Source of the DNA: CBDCIS01 sp965217565
Lineage (GTDB): Bacteria > Chloroflexota > Dehalococcoidia > Lucifugimonadales > CATOSD01
NCBI GenBank assembly: GCA_965217565.1
Contig: CBDCIS010000002.1
Location: 248,001-312,000, forward strand
Length of the DNA: 64,000 nucleotides
Direction of reading: 5' to 3'
Shown here: in pieces, positions 33,789 to 42,877 of the stretch
Layout: every line of letters starts with the position of its first letter
How positions within the stretch are numbered: the stretch's first letter is position 1
Translations under genes and position numbers: made by a program
The notes under the pieces: model-generated
The model's database searches: none
Seen by the model: only the letters and a program-made list of their open reading frames with translations
Told to the model about the DNA's origin: nothing

Positions 33789-34544
33789 ATGACTCCGAAC
33801 ACCGGTCTCCATATGATAGGCGAAACACCTGAGGAACCGGCGCGGACTTCTTCCCAAAACGGTAAACGCACAGTTCGCAACGGCGCCCCGACCAACGACC
33901 TCGTGCTGAGCGCCAACGTGGACGGAAATGACACCGTGTTCCCGAAAATCCTGGATCTGTATCTAAAGCCCGGTAGCGTTGTGGCCGACGTTACCTACGG
34001 CAAAGGTGTGTTCTGGCGCAACATACCACCCAACCGCTACGAACTCCACGCCACGGACATCCAGAATGGCACGGACTGCCGAAATCTTCCGTATGGCGAC
34101 GGCAAGATCGATTGTGTCATCCTTGACCCCCCATACATGCACTCCCCCGGAGGAACAGCTCACCAGACGCATCAACCGTTCGAGGAGTACTACAACAACA
34201 ACGGGTCCGGAGGACAGACCAAGAGCAAGTACCACGAGGCTGTTCTCGATCTGTACCGGGATGCAGGGAGGGAAGCGCATCGCGTCTTGCGCGATCGTGG
34301 AGTCTTCATCGTAAAGTGTCAGGACGAGGTGTGCTCGAACCGGCAACGCTTCACGCACGTCGAAATCATGCTCGCTTACGACAAGATGGGCTTTGTCGCG
34401 GAGGATCTTTTCGTGGTGATGAGGAACAATCGCCCCGGTGTCAGCCGTGCAGTGAGGCAAGTCCACGCGCGGAAAAACCATTCGTACTTTCTCGTCTTCT
34501 GGAAACAAGGAAGGTCCGGCGGAATATGGGAGCCGCCAAAATGA
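33789..34544 (+). CDS. DNA methyltransferase of a restriction-modification system
   Basis: 251 residues. VVADVTYGKGVFWRNI is motif I for SAM binding and DCVILDPPYMHSPGG is motif IV (D-P-P-Y, amino-methyltransferase). No separate target-recognition domain is obvious beyond the loop QPFEEYYNNNGSGG. It methylates adenine or cytosine N in DNA, protecting against the next-door nuclease. ATG 33789 with AAGGAG nine bases upstream. The stop overlaps the ATG of the nuclease gene (ATGA). Recognition sequence unknown. Confidence 0.85.
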   Translation: MTPNTGLHMIGETPEEPARTSSQNGKRTVRNGAPTNDLVLSANVDGNDTVFPKILDLYLKPGSVVADVTYGKGVFWRNIPPNRYELHATDIQNGTDCRNLPYGDGKIDCVILDPPYMHSPGGTAHQTHQPFEEYYNNNGSGGQTKSKYHEAVLDLYRDAGREAHRVLRDRGVFIVKCQDEVCSNRQRFTHVEIMLAYDKMGFVAEDLFVVMRNNRPGVSRAVRQVHARKNHSYFLVFWKQGRSGGIWEPPK

Positions 34545-35044
34545 ATCCCATCGATCTGATGGTGCAGGTTATCGAGGAACATTCACCCAAATCAATCTGG
34601 ACTGGTTCACCTCTGGAAGGTTATCGCCGCCTCGGAAACACCAATCGTGGGCAGATTGGCGAGGATTTCGTCCGCAAATACTTGGAGGCAGCCGATATAC
34701 AAGTCGGCAATGGCTCCCGTGTTACGCCAACGGACCTGCTGATAGCCGGAAAACGGTTCGAAGTTAAGACCGCTTCATTGGGAGCGAACGGATCATTTCA
34801 GTTCAATCACGTCAGGCTGGACAGAACATACAACTACCTTTTGTGCCTTGGGATATGCCCAAACAGTATCGTGTTTCTTGCGTGGCGCAAGGGCGTCGTA
34901 TCTGAGGGAGGTGCAGGGGCCCTCGTGCGTATGGCTGAAGGACAGAGCACCACCCACAAGATTACCAAGAGATTGGCGGACATGAAGCCGATTGAGGAAC
35001 TCCCTGTTTGGGTTAGGGAAGAGGTCATGGGCAGTAGTGAGTAA
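34541..35044 (+). CDS. Putative restriction endonuclease partner (PD-(D/E)XK)
   Basis: 167 residues from ATG 34541, overlapping the methyltransferase stop (ATGA). An upstream in-frame ATG at 34526 is possible but would overlap further. GEDFVRKYLEAADIQVG and TPTDLLIAGKRFEVKTASLG fit the nuclease core: a D about 10 residues before E-V-K. FQFNHVRLDRTYNYLLCLGI is a typical following strand. I do not recognise the subfamily; the call relies on the motif and the tight coupling to a methyltransferase. Function likely cleavage of unmodified DNA. Confidence 0.65.
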   Translation: MNPIDLMVQVIEEHSPKSIWTGSPLEGYRRLGNTNRGQIGEDFVRKYLEAADIQVGNGSRVTPTDLLIAGKRFEVKTASLGANGSFQFNHVRLDRTYNYLLCLGICPNSIVFLAWRKGVVSEGGAGALVRMAEGQSTTHKITKRLADMKPIEELPVWVREEVMGSSE

Positions 35045-35106
35045 GGCGCGTGATCTCCCCACTTGGAAGGGCTGCCATCTTCATGTTTCGTCCAGGGAGG
35101 TATCCT

Positions 35107-35958
35107 GTGCTTCAGATTACCCCGGAAACCGAATCCTTGATTGACCGCGCGCTGATGGAAGACCTTTCCATCGGCGACCCCACCTCTGACGCGCTCATAT
35201 CGCCGGAGCTTGCGGGCAAGGCGGTGATGGTCGCCAAGGCCGAGGGTGTCCTGGCGGGAGTGGACGTCGCGCTTGCCGTATTCCGGCGGGTTGACACGGC
35301 TCTGAGCGTCTGCGCGCTCGAGCAGGATGGCTCGCCTCTTAAACCGGGCGATGTCATAGCCGACGTGGAGGGGGCCACTTCGTCGATTCTCAGGGCGGAG
35401 AGGACGGCGCTGAACTTCCTGCAACGCATGAGCGGTATCGCCACCCAGACGAGCAACTACGTGCGGGCTGTGCACGGGCTCGACGCCCGCATCGTGGACA
35501 CGCGCAAGACGACGCCGGGCCTCCGCGTCCTCGAAAAGTACGCCATCCGCTGTGGGGGCGGCTTCAACCATCGCCGCAATCTCGGCGACGGCATCCTGAT
35601 TAAAGACAACCACATCCAGGCGTTGCGTGGACAGGGCATGAGCCTGGGCGACGTCGTCAAAATGGCCCATGCCAACGCCTCCCACACGATCCGGGTGGAG
35701 GTCGAGGTTGAGAGCCTCGACGAGGTAAGGGAGGCGCTGGACGCGGGCGCCGAGATTCTGCTGCTGGACAACATGGGGCCGGACGAGATGGCGAAGGCGG
35801 TGGAGATGGCTCGCGGCAAGGCGGTAACCGAGGCGTCGGGCGGCATCAACCTGGACACGGTGCGGGCAGTCGCCGAAACGGGCGTGGACCTCATCTCGGT
35901 GGGCGCGCTGACGCATTCGGTCGGGGCGCTGGACATAGGCCTGGACATGGTGGAGTAG
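35107..35958 (+). CDS. nadC: Nicotinate-nucleotide pyrophosphorylase (quinolinate PRTase)
   Basis: 283 residues from GTG 35107, chosen because AGGGAGG lies six bases upstream; other frames could start at 35050 or 35083. Converts quinolinate and PRPP to nicotinate mononucleotide. LTRALMEDLSIGDPTSD-type start, NFLQRMSGIATQTSNYV, DTRKTTPGLRVLEKYAIRCGGGFNHR (substrate arginines) and ILLLDNMGPDEM, TEASGGINLDTV, ISVGALTHS define it. It acts after NadA. The R-M pair lies just upstream. Confidence 0.92.
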   Translation: MLQITPETESLIDRALMEDLSIGDPTSDALISPELAGKAVMVAKAEGVLAGVDVALAVFRRVDTALSVCALEQDGSPLKPGDVIADVEGATSSILRAERTALNFLQRMSGIATQTSNYVRAVHGLDARIVDTRKTTPGLRVLEKYAIRCGGGFNHRRNLGDGILIKDNHIQALRGQGMSLGDVVKMAHANASHTIRVEVEVESLDEVREALDAGAEILLLDNMGPDEMAKAVEMARGKAVTEASGGINLDTVRAVAETGVDLISVGALTHSVGALDIGLDMVE

Positions 35959-36003
35959 TTGGTCGGTTGACAGGCGTGGCGGCGACCGGCCGGTAGCCCT
36001 TAT

Positions 36004-36468
36004 TCAGCCGCGCCTGGGGCGGGAGCGGTCGGCTGAGTCGAGCATGATGGTTACCGGGCCGTCGTTGCGGATTGAGACCATCATGTGGGTCTGGAAGAGG
36101 CCGGTCTGCACTCTCAGACCAGACTCCCTGAAAAGGGCCACGGCGCGGTCGAACATCGCCTCGGCGTGCTGTGGTGGCGCGGCGTCGGTGAAGCTGGGTC
36201 TGCGTCCCTTGCGAGTGTCGCCGTAGAGTGTGAACTGGCTGACAAGCAAAAACTCGGCCCCGATGTCGAGGGCCGAGCGATTGAATCTCTCTTCTTCGTC
36301 GGCGAATATCCGCAGGTTGACTGTCTTGCCGACTATGTAGCTCGCGTCCTCGTCCGTATCGCCCCTGGAGACGCCGAGCAGTACGACCAGCCCCGGGCCT
36401 ATGGCTCCAACGCTCTCTCCGGCGACGCTTACGGAGGCCTCCGAGACCCTCTGGAGCAGGGCGCGCAA
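36004..36468 (-). CDS. dtd: D-aminoacyl-tRNA deacylase
   Basis: 154 residues. Hydrolyses D-amino acids wrongly attached to tRNA. MRALLQRVSEASVSV, LVVLLGVSRGDTDEDASYIV, EFLLVSQFTLYGDTRKGRRPSF and the cross-subunit motif FQTHMMVSIRNDGPVTIML are canonical (the G-P motif is in NDGPVT; SQFTLYGD is the other). The minus-strand promoter at 36891-36919 probably serves it and the FmdB-like gene upstream. Confidence 0.92.
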   Translation of the reverse strand: MRALLQRVSEASVSVAGESVGAIGPGLVVLLGVSRGDTDEDASYIVGKTVNLRIFADEEERFNRSALDIGAEFLLVSQFTLYGDTRKGRRPSFTDAAPPQHAEAMFDRAVALFRESGLRVQTGLFQTHMMVSIRNDGPVTIMLDSADRSRPRRG

Positions 36469-36472
36469 CGGG

Positions 36473-36823
36473 CTAACCGCTTTGTGACTTGGCTGGCGCG
36501 GACTTGGCTTTGGCGTCAGCGCCGGCCTTGTTCTCCGACTTGGAGTCTGACGACGCCTTCGATTCTGCGCCGTCTTTGCCTTCAGATTTGGAACTCGACT
36601 CCGTGGATTCCTTGGAATCGGCCGGCGCGCCGGTGCTGCCGTTGCGCCTACCGTAGTCGTTCACATACCACCCGCTGCCCTTGAACACGATGGGGACCGC
36701 GTGAAACTTGCGGCGGGCGCTGCCTTCGCAGGTTGGGCATGTGGCGACCGGCTCAGAATCGAAACTCTGTTTCAACTCGAAGCGGTGATGACACGTATCA
36801 CACTCATAATCGTATCTTGGCAA
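36473..36823 (-). CDS. FmdB-family zinc-ribbon regulatory protein
   Basis: 116 residues. MPRYDYECDTCHHRFELKQS and VATCPTCEGSARRKF carry the two C-x2-C zinc knuckles of the FmdB/PF09723 family, followed by FKGSGWYVNDYG. The last 50 residues are a low-complexity K/S/E/A-rich tail (for example SESSSKSEGKDGAESKAS). Many bacteria have one such gene near translation or tRNA-editing genes; a function in regulation is only suggested by family name. Its stop is four bases before dtd. Confidence 0.85.
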   Translation of the reverse strand: MPRYDYECDTCHHRFELKQSFDSEPVATCPTCEGSARRKFHAVPIVFKGSGWYVNDYGRRNGSTGAPADSKESTESSSKSEGKDGAESKASSDSKSENKAGADAKAKSAPAKSQSG

Positions 36824-36890
36824 GTGTAGTCCCCCCTCACCTGGTCGTGTAGTTGGCGCTCAAGGCGTGTGACTGCTAACTCTATATCCT

Positions 36891-36919
36891 AATCTAACAA
36901 CATACGCGTATGCTGTCAA
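36891..36919 (-). promoter_or_regulatory. Promoter for the FmdB-dtd pair (minus strand)
   Basis: On the minus strand TTGACA (36919-36914), 17-base spacer, TAGATT (36896-36891). About 68 bases before the FmdB ATG. Consensus -35. Confidence 0.6.
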
Positions 36920-36955
36920 GTTTGTTGCGCGGCGCGATCCTGGGACGCAATCCCT

Positions 36956-39187
36956 CTATCCGACAAACCCGCCGCCCGGCTGCGTCAGGGCGCGTTCCAG
37001 GCCGTGGCTCCAGGCGTCGTTGATCTCGCTGAGAGGTAGGTTCAGGATGCCGGCGATCGCCAGTGAGCCGCCGCCGGTGCGTCCCAGCGCGAGCCAGGGA
37101 ACGCCTTCGTCTTCGCATATGCGCTCGAGGTCGGGGAGGCGGTCCGCGGCGAACGAGACGACGATGCGGGACTGTTGCTCGCCAAAGAGGGCGGCGTCCC
37201 ACCTGCCCGCTATCTCGAACTCGCCACGAAAGCCCAGCTCTCCGGCGACGCAGCACTCGGCCAGGGCGACGGCAAGGCCGCCGTCGGAGCAGTCGTGGGC
37301 CGAGGCCGCGATTCCCTCTCGCGCCAGCCGGCGACATGCGCGCTGGACTGCGCTCTCGAGTTCGAGGTCGATGCGCGGTCTGCCCGCAACGAGGCCATGA
37401 GTGAGCTCCAGGTACTCGCTGCCGGACAGCGCGCAGGCGTCTCCCCGCACCTCATCGACGCCGAGAAGCGCCACCACGTGGCCCCGCTGCTGGAAGGCGA
37501 CGGTGACGTGGCGAGAGACATCCTCCAGCAGACCCAGGGCGCCAATGACCGGCGTCGGGTATATGCCCTCTCCCATCGTCTCGTTATACAGGCTCACGTT
37601 GCCGCTGATGACGGGCGCGCCGAATGCCCGGCTCGCCTCGGCCATGCCCTTGACGCACTCTTCGAATTGGTAGTAGATTTCGGGCTTCTCAGGATTGCCG
37701 AAATTGAGGCAGTCGGTAAGCGCGATTGGTTCCGCGCCCGCGCAGGAGACGTTGCGGCATGCCTCCGCCACGGCGATCTGCCCGCCAACGAAGGGGTCGA
37801 GGTAGCAGTAGCGGCCATTGCCGTCGGTGGACAGCGCGATGCCCTGCCGCGCGCCCTTGACGCGAAGCACGCTGGCGTCGCCGCCGGGTGAGACGACGGT
37901 GTTGGTCTGTACCTGGTGGTCGTACTGCCGGAAGACCCACCGCTTGCTGGCGACGTTGGGGGACGCCAGCAGGCGCAGCAAGGCCCGATTCGCGCTTTCG
38001 GACGGCAGGGGAAGGCTATCGAGGTCGTACTCCTGGAGCCTCGTCAGCCAGGCGGGCTTGACACCCTGAAGCCTGTACAGCGGCGGGTCCGTCAGCAGGT
38101 GTACGGGGAGTTCGCCCTTGAGCGCGCCGCCGTCGAATACCTTCGCCATGCCGTCGTCCGTGACTCTGCCGATCACGTTCGACTGGAGGTTCCACCTGTC
38201 GAAGATGGCCTTCACTTCGTCTTCGTGGCCGTCCTCGACGATGATGAGCATCCGCTCTTGGGACTCGGAGAGCATCACCTCGTAGGGAGTCATGCCGGAG
38301 TCGCGGCGCGGGACGCGGGCTACGTCAATTTCGATGCCGCGCCCGCCCCTGGCGGCGGACTCGACGGCTGCGCTGCTCAGCCCGGCCGCTCCGAGGTCCT
38401 GCATACCCACGAAGTGGTCGGTGCGCGCCACCTCCAGGCACGCCTCGATAAGCACCTTTTCGAGGAAGGGGTTGCCCACCTGCACGGTGGGCCGCAGCTC
38501 CCTGTCCTCCTCAAACGAGCGGGATGCCAGGCCGGACGCGCCGTGAATGCCGTCGCGCCCGGTGTCCGCGCCCACCAGCATGAGCAGGTTGCCCGCGTCG
38601 CCGGTCGTCGCGCTAACGACGCCGTCCTTCTCGAGGATGCCGACGCACATGGCGTTGACGAGCGGGTTGCCCGAATAGGAGGGCGCAAAGCAAATCTCGC
38701 CGCCAACGTCGGGGATGCCGATGCAGTTGCCGTAGCCCGATATGCCCGCCACGACGCCGTTGAGCAGGTACCTGTTGCGCGGCTCCGACAGGTGCCCGAA
38801 TCGCAGCGAGTTGAGCAGCGCGATGGGCCGCGCGCCCATGGCGAAGATGTCGCGCACGATGCCGCCCACCCCGGTGGCCGCGCCCTGGTACGGCTCGATG
38901 GCGGACGGGTGGTTGTGGGACTCTATCTTCATGACGATGGCGAGACCGCCGCCGATGTCAACGACGCCCGCGTTCTCCGCGCCCGGCTCCACGAGCAGGC
39001 GCGGGCTGTCTTTGGGTAGCATTCTCAGCAGCGGCTTGGAGTGCTTGTAGCCGCAGTGCTCGCTCCACAAAGAACCGAACAGCCCAAGCTCGAGGTCGTT
39101 GGGCTCTCTGCCCAGCCGCTCCACAATCGCCTCGTACTCCGCCTTGGAGAGGGCCAACTGGTCAAGGGCCTCTTTGGATACCGGCAT
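36956..39187 (-). CDS. purL: Phosphoribosylformylglycinamidine synthase subunit II
   Basis: 743 residues. Uses glutamine-derived ammonia and ATP to make FGAM. MPVSKEALDQLALSKAEYEAI start, then LFGSLWSEHCGYKHSKPLL (S-E-H-C), VMKIESHNHPSAIEPYQGAATGVGG, and VQVGNPFLEKVL are clear. The second half has GDASVLRVKG, SGNVSLYNE and SAHDCSDGGLAVALAE. This is the separate-subunit type, needing PurQ and PurS, which are not here. ATG at 39187; a frame running to 39931 is a shadow of the next gene. Confidence 0.95.
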   Translation of the reverse strand: MPVSKEALDQLALSKAEYEAIVERLGREPNDLELGLFGSLWSEHCGYKHSKPLLRMLPKDSPRLLVEPGAENAGVVDIGGGLAIVMKIESHNHPSAIEPYQGAATGVGGIVRDIFAMGARPIALLNSLRFGHLSEPRNRYLLNGVVAGISGYGNCIGIPDVGGEICFAPSYSGNPLVNAMCVGILEKDGVVSATTGDAGNLLMLVGADTGRDGIHGASGLASRSFEEDRELRPTVQVGNPFLEKVLIEACLEVARTDHFVGMQDLGAAGLSSAAVESAARGGRGIEIDVARVPRRDSGMTPYEVMLSESQERMLIIVEDGHEDEVKAIFDRWNLQSNVIGRVTDDGMAKVFDGGALKGELPVHLLTDPPLYRLQGVKPAWLTRLQEYDLDSLPLPSESANRALLRLLASPNVASKRWVFRQYDHQVQTNTVVSPGGDASVLRVKGARQGIALSTDGNGRYCYLDPFVGGQIAVAEACRNVSCAGAEPIALTDCLNFGNPEKPEIYYQFEECVKGMAEASRAFGAPVISGNVSLYNETMGEGIYPTPVIGALGLLEDVSRHVTVAFQQRGHVVALLGVDEVRGDACALSGSEYLELTHGLVAGRPRIDLELESAVQRACRRLAREGIAASAHDCSDGGLAVALAECCVAGELGFRGEFEIAGRWDAALFGEQQSRIVVSFAADRLPDLERICEDEGVPWLALGRTGGGSLAIAGILNLPLSEINDAWSHGLERALTQPGGGFVG

Positions 39188-39201
39188 AGCCTGTCCCCGG
39201 C

Positions 39202-40872
39202 CTAGCCGTTGTCCAGCGCGCCGTCTATTACCACGTCCACGAGGGACGGGCCGTTGTGGGCGAATGCCTTTTCCAGGGCCGGGCGTAGCTGGTTGGCGTC
39301 GCTCACGCGCTGGCCGTGGATACCGAAGCCCTCCGCGATTCGGCTGTAGTCCATCGGGTTTTCGTGGAAGTTCATGCCGACGAACTCGCTCTCCCTGCCG
39401 GTGCCGGCAAGGTAGTTGACCATCGCGCCCTTCAGGATGCGGTAGCTCCGGTTGTTGCAGATGACGTAGGTTACGGGCATTTTGTAACGCGCCGCCGTCC
39501 ACAGGGACTGTATGGCGTACATCGCAGCGCCGTCTCCGACGACGGCCACCACCTTGCGCTCCGGCTGCGCCAGGTGCACGCCGAGCGCGCCGCCCATGCT
39601 CCAGCCGAGCGCGCCGCCGCGTATCGAGAAGAAGCTGCCGGGCTCGTCGAAGTCCACCGCGGCCTGGAGCGCGCCCCGCGACGTCACGGACTCGTCCACG
39701 ATGGTGGCGTTGGACGGCAGGGCGTCGGCGAGCTCCCTCATCATGCGGTCGGGCGGCATCGGCGTGTTGTCCCACCTGTCGTCGCCGCGCTGCCGCAGCG
39801 CGTTCAGCCTGGCTTGCTTCTCGTCGCCAATCTGCGCCGCGCGCGTGGCGGCGGCTTCCCGCTGCGAGCCGGACATGCCGGATTCCAGCGAATCGGCAAG
39901 CTCGGCGAGTCCGGCCTTGGGGTCGGCCCACAGCCCCGCCGTAACCGGGAAGGAGCGTTCGATCTCGTAGGGCGTCGAGTCGAGGTGGACGAGGCTGACG
40001 CCCGCGGGCAGTACCGGGTCGGTGTAGAAGAACTGGTTGAACACGTTGGTCCCGACAGCGAGGATGGCGTCGTGGCCCTCGAAGTGCCGCCGCCCGGCAG
40101 AGGAAGCCAGGTCGAGCATCCCCTCGTACAGCGGGTGGCTGGTGGGGAAGTTGACCTCGGAGAAGGCGGTCGCGCGAACCGTCGCGCCCAGCAGTTCGGC
40201 GACGCGGACGGCCTCATCGACGGCCATGGACTGCGCCACGCGGTCTCCGACGACCATCAGCGGGTTCTGCGCGTTGGCGAGTAGGCCTGTGGCCTTCTGA
40301 AGTGCCTCGACATCGGGCCGGATGCGGAAGTAGCCGTCGCTCGAGGGCACGATGTCAATCTCCACCTCCTCGTCGAGCACGTTCCAGGGGAGAGAGAGGA
40401 AGACCGGGCCGGTGGGGGGCGTCTTGGCGACCTTGAATGCCCTGCGAATCGCCTCCGGCAGGTCCTTGGCGTGTTGCACCTCGAACGACCACTTCGTATA
40501 TTGCCGCGTCATCTCCACGAGGTTGCCGGAGAGGGTTGGCTCTTGGAGCAGCATCCGGGTGTCGGACTGCCCGGCGGTGAGCACCATCGGGGTGCCTCCG
40601 CGAAAGGCGTCGTAGAGCATACTGATGCCGTTGGCGAGTCCGCCGGCCACGTGCAGGTTGGCGAAGGAAGGGCTCCCCGTGGCCCTGGCGTAGCCGTCCG
40701 CCATGCCGATGGCCGGCGCCTCCTGGGTGGCGAGCATGTACTCCATGTCCGGGTAGTCCTGAATGGCGTCCATGAAGGGGGTTTCGGTGGTGCCTGGGTT
40801 GCCGAAGATGTACTTCACGCCCTCCGCCTGAAGCATCCTCATCACCACGTGTTTTCCAGCTATGCGGGGCAT
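39202..40872 (-). CDS. ThDP-dependent enzyme (benzoylformate decarboxylase/acetolactate synthase-like)
   Basis: 556 residues with the three-domain ThDP fold. N-terminal PYR domain: YIFGNPGTTETPF and YMLATQEAPAIGMADGYARATG, where E of QEAP is the ring-activating glutamate. Central FAD/nucleotide-like domain about 190-340. C-terminal PP domain: VVAVVGDGAAMYAIQSLW (GDG) and YVICNNRSYRILKG with the metal-binding N. The closest named relatives by strings are benzoylformate-decarboxylase-like enzymes. Lies 14 bases upstream of purL. Substrate probably a 2-oxo acid. Confidence 0.85.
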   Translation of the reverse strand: MPRIAGKHVVMRMLQAEGVKYIFGNPGTTETPFMDAIQDYPDMEYMLATQEAPAIGMADGYARATGSPSFANLHVAGGLANGISMLYDAFRGGTPMVLTAGQSDTRMLLQEPTLSGNLVEMTRQYTKWSFEVQHAKDLPEAIRRAFKVAKTPPTGPVFLSLPWNVLDEEVEIDIVPSSDGYFRIRPDVEALQKATGLLANAQNPLMVVGDRVAQSMAVDEAVRVAELLGATVRATAFSEVNFPTSHPLYEGMLDLASSAGRRHFEGHDAILAVGTNVFNQFFYTDPVLPAGVSLVHLDSTPYEIERSFPVTAGLWADPKAGLAELADSLESGMSGSQREAAATRAAQIGDEKQARLNALRQRGDDRWDNTPMPPDRMMRELADALPSNATIVDESVTSRGALQAAVDFDEPGSFFSIRGGALGWSMGGALGVHLAQPERKVVAVVGDGAAMYAIQSLWTAARYKMPVTYVICNNRSYRILKGAMVNYLAGTGRESEFVGMNFHENPMDYSRIAEGFGIHGQRVSDANQLRPALEKAFAHNGPSLVDVVIDGALDNG

Positions 40873-40956
40873 CTCTCACTCCTTGAATATGACTTTGGGG
40901 TCGTCGTGGAACTTGGAACGGCGGACGGGCGGCCCGCCAACCAAAGGCGTGGGCAG

Positions 40957-41451
40957 TCACTTCTCCGGGAGCGCGCGCGTCAGTCCCGCGAGGCCGGGGA
41001 GAGCGTCCAGCGGGAGCACCTCACCCGTCTCTTCGTAGGTCTGGATCAGCCGACGCATGTCGTCGGGCACAGGTGTGGCCGCCTCCGCTTCGTTGTCGTA
41101 GCTCACGTAGATGACCTCCGCGCGCGACAGCAAGTCACCTGAGCAGGAATTGTATATTTCAGAGTTCGTGGTCAGGCTGCTGTTGCCTATGCTCTCGACC
41201 TTCCAGTGGATTTGCAAGACATCGTCCATCCGTGCCGGAGAGAGGAAGTCCACGCCCACCCTGACCGTGGCCAAGTCGAAATGCCGCCTCCCGTTGGAGT
41301 CGTAGATTGCGATGCCAAGGTTTCTGAAATACTCGCTTTGACCGATTTCAACGTAGTTCACGTAGGCGGCGTTGAAGACAATGCCCTGCACGTCGCACTC
41401 GGCCCATCGAACTCTCAGGACGCAACTGAACCTGAAGTCTTCCTTTGGCAA
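40957..41451 (-). CDS. Acyl-CoA thioesterase, 4HBT (YbgC-like) hotdog fold
   Basis: 164 residues. LRVRWAECDVQGIVFNAAYVNYVEIG is the 4HBT signature (R-W-x-E-x-D-x-x-G-x-V-x-N), followed by VGVDFLSPARMDDVLQI. The catalytic aspartate is in ECD. Hydrolyses acyl-CoA or aromatic-CoA thioesters. It is the first gene of a minus-strand run leading to the ThDP enzyme and purL. ATG at 41451. Confidence 0.85.
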   Translation of the reverse strand: MPKEDFRFSCVLRVRWAECDVQGIVFNAAYVNYVEIGQSEYFRNLGIAIYDSNGRRHFDLATVRVGVDFLSPARMDDVLQIHWKVESIGNSSLTTNSEIYNSCSGDLLSRAEVIYVSYDNEAEAATPVPDDMRRLIQTYEETGEVLPLDALPGLAGLTRALPEK

Positions 41452-41576
41452 GCTGCCAACTCGACTTTCGTGATGGTATTGTGAGCGTAAGCATAAACGG
41501 AGTAGACGGGAATGGCAACTTTAGGGAGGTAACCGTTCAGACTTGATGAGACGTGTGCTCTCAACCCTCACTCTAA

Positions 41577-41600
41577 CCCTCTCCCAGACTTGGGAGAGGG
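41577..41600. repeat. 10-bp perfect palindrome in a gene-free gap
   Basis: CCCTCTCCCA-GACT-TGGGAGAGGG. It resembles the inner palindrome of the 104-bp repeats at 42.8 and 43.3 kb. The rest of the 360-base gap 41452-41810 shows no gene. Confidence 0.45.
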
Positions 41601-41810
41601 AACTGACCCTCGTGGGGATTGCTCGGTCGCCTCGACTCTGAACAGTCACGGCGAAGTCGGAGCTTTGGCTGCCGGTAAGACTATTTCAACCGACGCTGAC
41701 TGGACTGTTGCGAGCTCACCGCCTAGGACGACATGGCGTCCCGGAGCTTAGCCGAGCCAGCCGCGGCCGTGTATGCTTGGGGGTGATCACCCGGACAGGC
41801 GAGACAGCAG

Positions 41811-42713
41811 ATGGCACAACGCAGAATGCACGCGGACGAGATTCTCGCGGACGAGGCCCTAGCGGCCAGGCTGGTCGCGGCGCAGTTCCCGCAGTGGCGG
41901 GACCTGCCCGTCGAGCGTGTGCGGCATTCCGGCACGGACAACGCCATCTTCCGGCTCGGCGACGAGCTGGTCGCGCGGCTGCCACGCATCCACTGGGCCG
42001 TTGGGCAGTCGGACAAGGAGTTCGAGTGGCTCCCGCGCCTGGCGCTGTATCTGCCGCTGGCCGTGCCGAAACCGCTGCGCAGAGGCGTTCCCGCGTTTGG
42101 CTATCCGTGGCCGTGGTCAGTGCACGAGTGGCTGGAGGGCGACAGCGCGCTCGACGTCGTAGTAGGCGATCCCACCGAGGCGGCGCTCGACTTGGCAGAG
42201 TTTATTCGCGCGCTTGGCTCTGTGCCCGAGCACGACCGGCCTCCGGCCGTGCCGGGCGGACGCGGCGGGCCGCTGGCGGACCGAGACGCGGAGACTCGCG
42301 CCGCTATCGCGGCGCTGGAGGACTTGATAGACACGGAGGCGGTTACCGCCGCGTGGCAGGCCTCTCTCGACGCGCCCGCCTACGACGGCGAGCCGGTGTG
42401 TATCCACGCGGACCTCACTCCGGGCAACCTGATTGTCAGAGACGGCCGTCTCAGCGCGGTCATAGACTTCGGAATGCTCACGATTGGCGATCCGGCGTGC
42501 GACCTGACTGTGGCGTGGAACTATCTGGCAACTCCTACGCGCGGCGTGCTGCGGGACGCGCTGTGCGTGGACGACGCCACCTGGCTTCGAGCGCGAGGCT
42601 GGGCGATCTCCGGGTCGTTGATCGCGCTGCCGTACTACATGCGCACCAACCCCGGCATCGTGGCGCAGTCGTGGCGCACGCTTCGGGAGGCGGTGGAGGA
42701 CTATAGCGGTTGA
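41811..42713 (+). CDS. Aminoglycoside phosphotransferase-like kinase (APH family)
   Basis: 300 residues. The kinase-like fold is marked by VCIHADLTPGNLIVRDGRL (H-x-D-x4-N catalytic loop) and SAVIDFGMLTIGDPACDL (D-F-G). The N-terminal part has HSGTDNAIFRLGDELVARLPR, the nucleotide loop. WSVHEWLEGDS follows, as in APH(3'')-like proteins. Such genes phosphorylate small molecules; true antibiotic resistance cannot be inferred. ATG 41811 with a weak ribosome-binding site. A 104-bp repeat begins 40 bases after the stop. Confidence 0.8.
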   Translation: MAQRRMHADEILADEALAARLVAAQFPQWRDLPVERVRHSGTDNAIFRLGDELVARLPRIHWAVGQSDKEFEWLPRLALYLPLAVPKPLRRGVPAFGYPWPWSVHEWLEGDSALDVVVGDPTEAALDLAEFIRALGSVPEHDRPPAVPGGRGGPLADRDAETRAAIAALEDLIDTEAVTAAWQASLDAPAYDGEPVCIHADLTPGNLIVRDGRLSAVIDFGMLTIGDPACDLTVAWNYLATPTRGVLRDALCVDDATWLRARGWAISGSLIALPYYMRTNPGIVAQSWRTLREAVEDYSG

Positions 42714-42752
42714 CGGCTGAATTCGGACAGGCGTCGCTTCGCCGTGTGGAAC

Positions 42753-42856
42753 CTGTACCAGTTTGGTAGGCGCCTCCCGCGAGAGCGACTTCTCCCTCTC
42801 CCATCAAGGGAGAGGGCTGGGGTGAGGGTGACACCCCACCGACTAAACTGATACAG
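42753..42856. repeat. MITE-like element, family 1, copy 1
   Basis: 104 bp. Starts CTGTACCAGTTTGGTAGGCG and ends CACCGACTAAACTGATACAG, which are imperfect inverted repeats of each other. The centre is CCCTCTCCC-ATCAA-GGGAGAGGG. Copy 2 at 43287-43390 has the same length and differs at about eight positions. No transposase encoded. Confidence 0.7.
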
Positions 42857-42877
42857 CTTCGCCCTCCGTGCGACCTA

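Noticed and set aside
37916..39019. 367-codon plus-strand frame opposite purL
   Set aside because: Shadow of purL.
39188..39931. N-terminal extension of the purL frame
   Set aside because: It overlaps the ThDP gene in another frame; purL has a good start at 39187.
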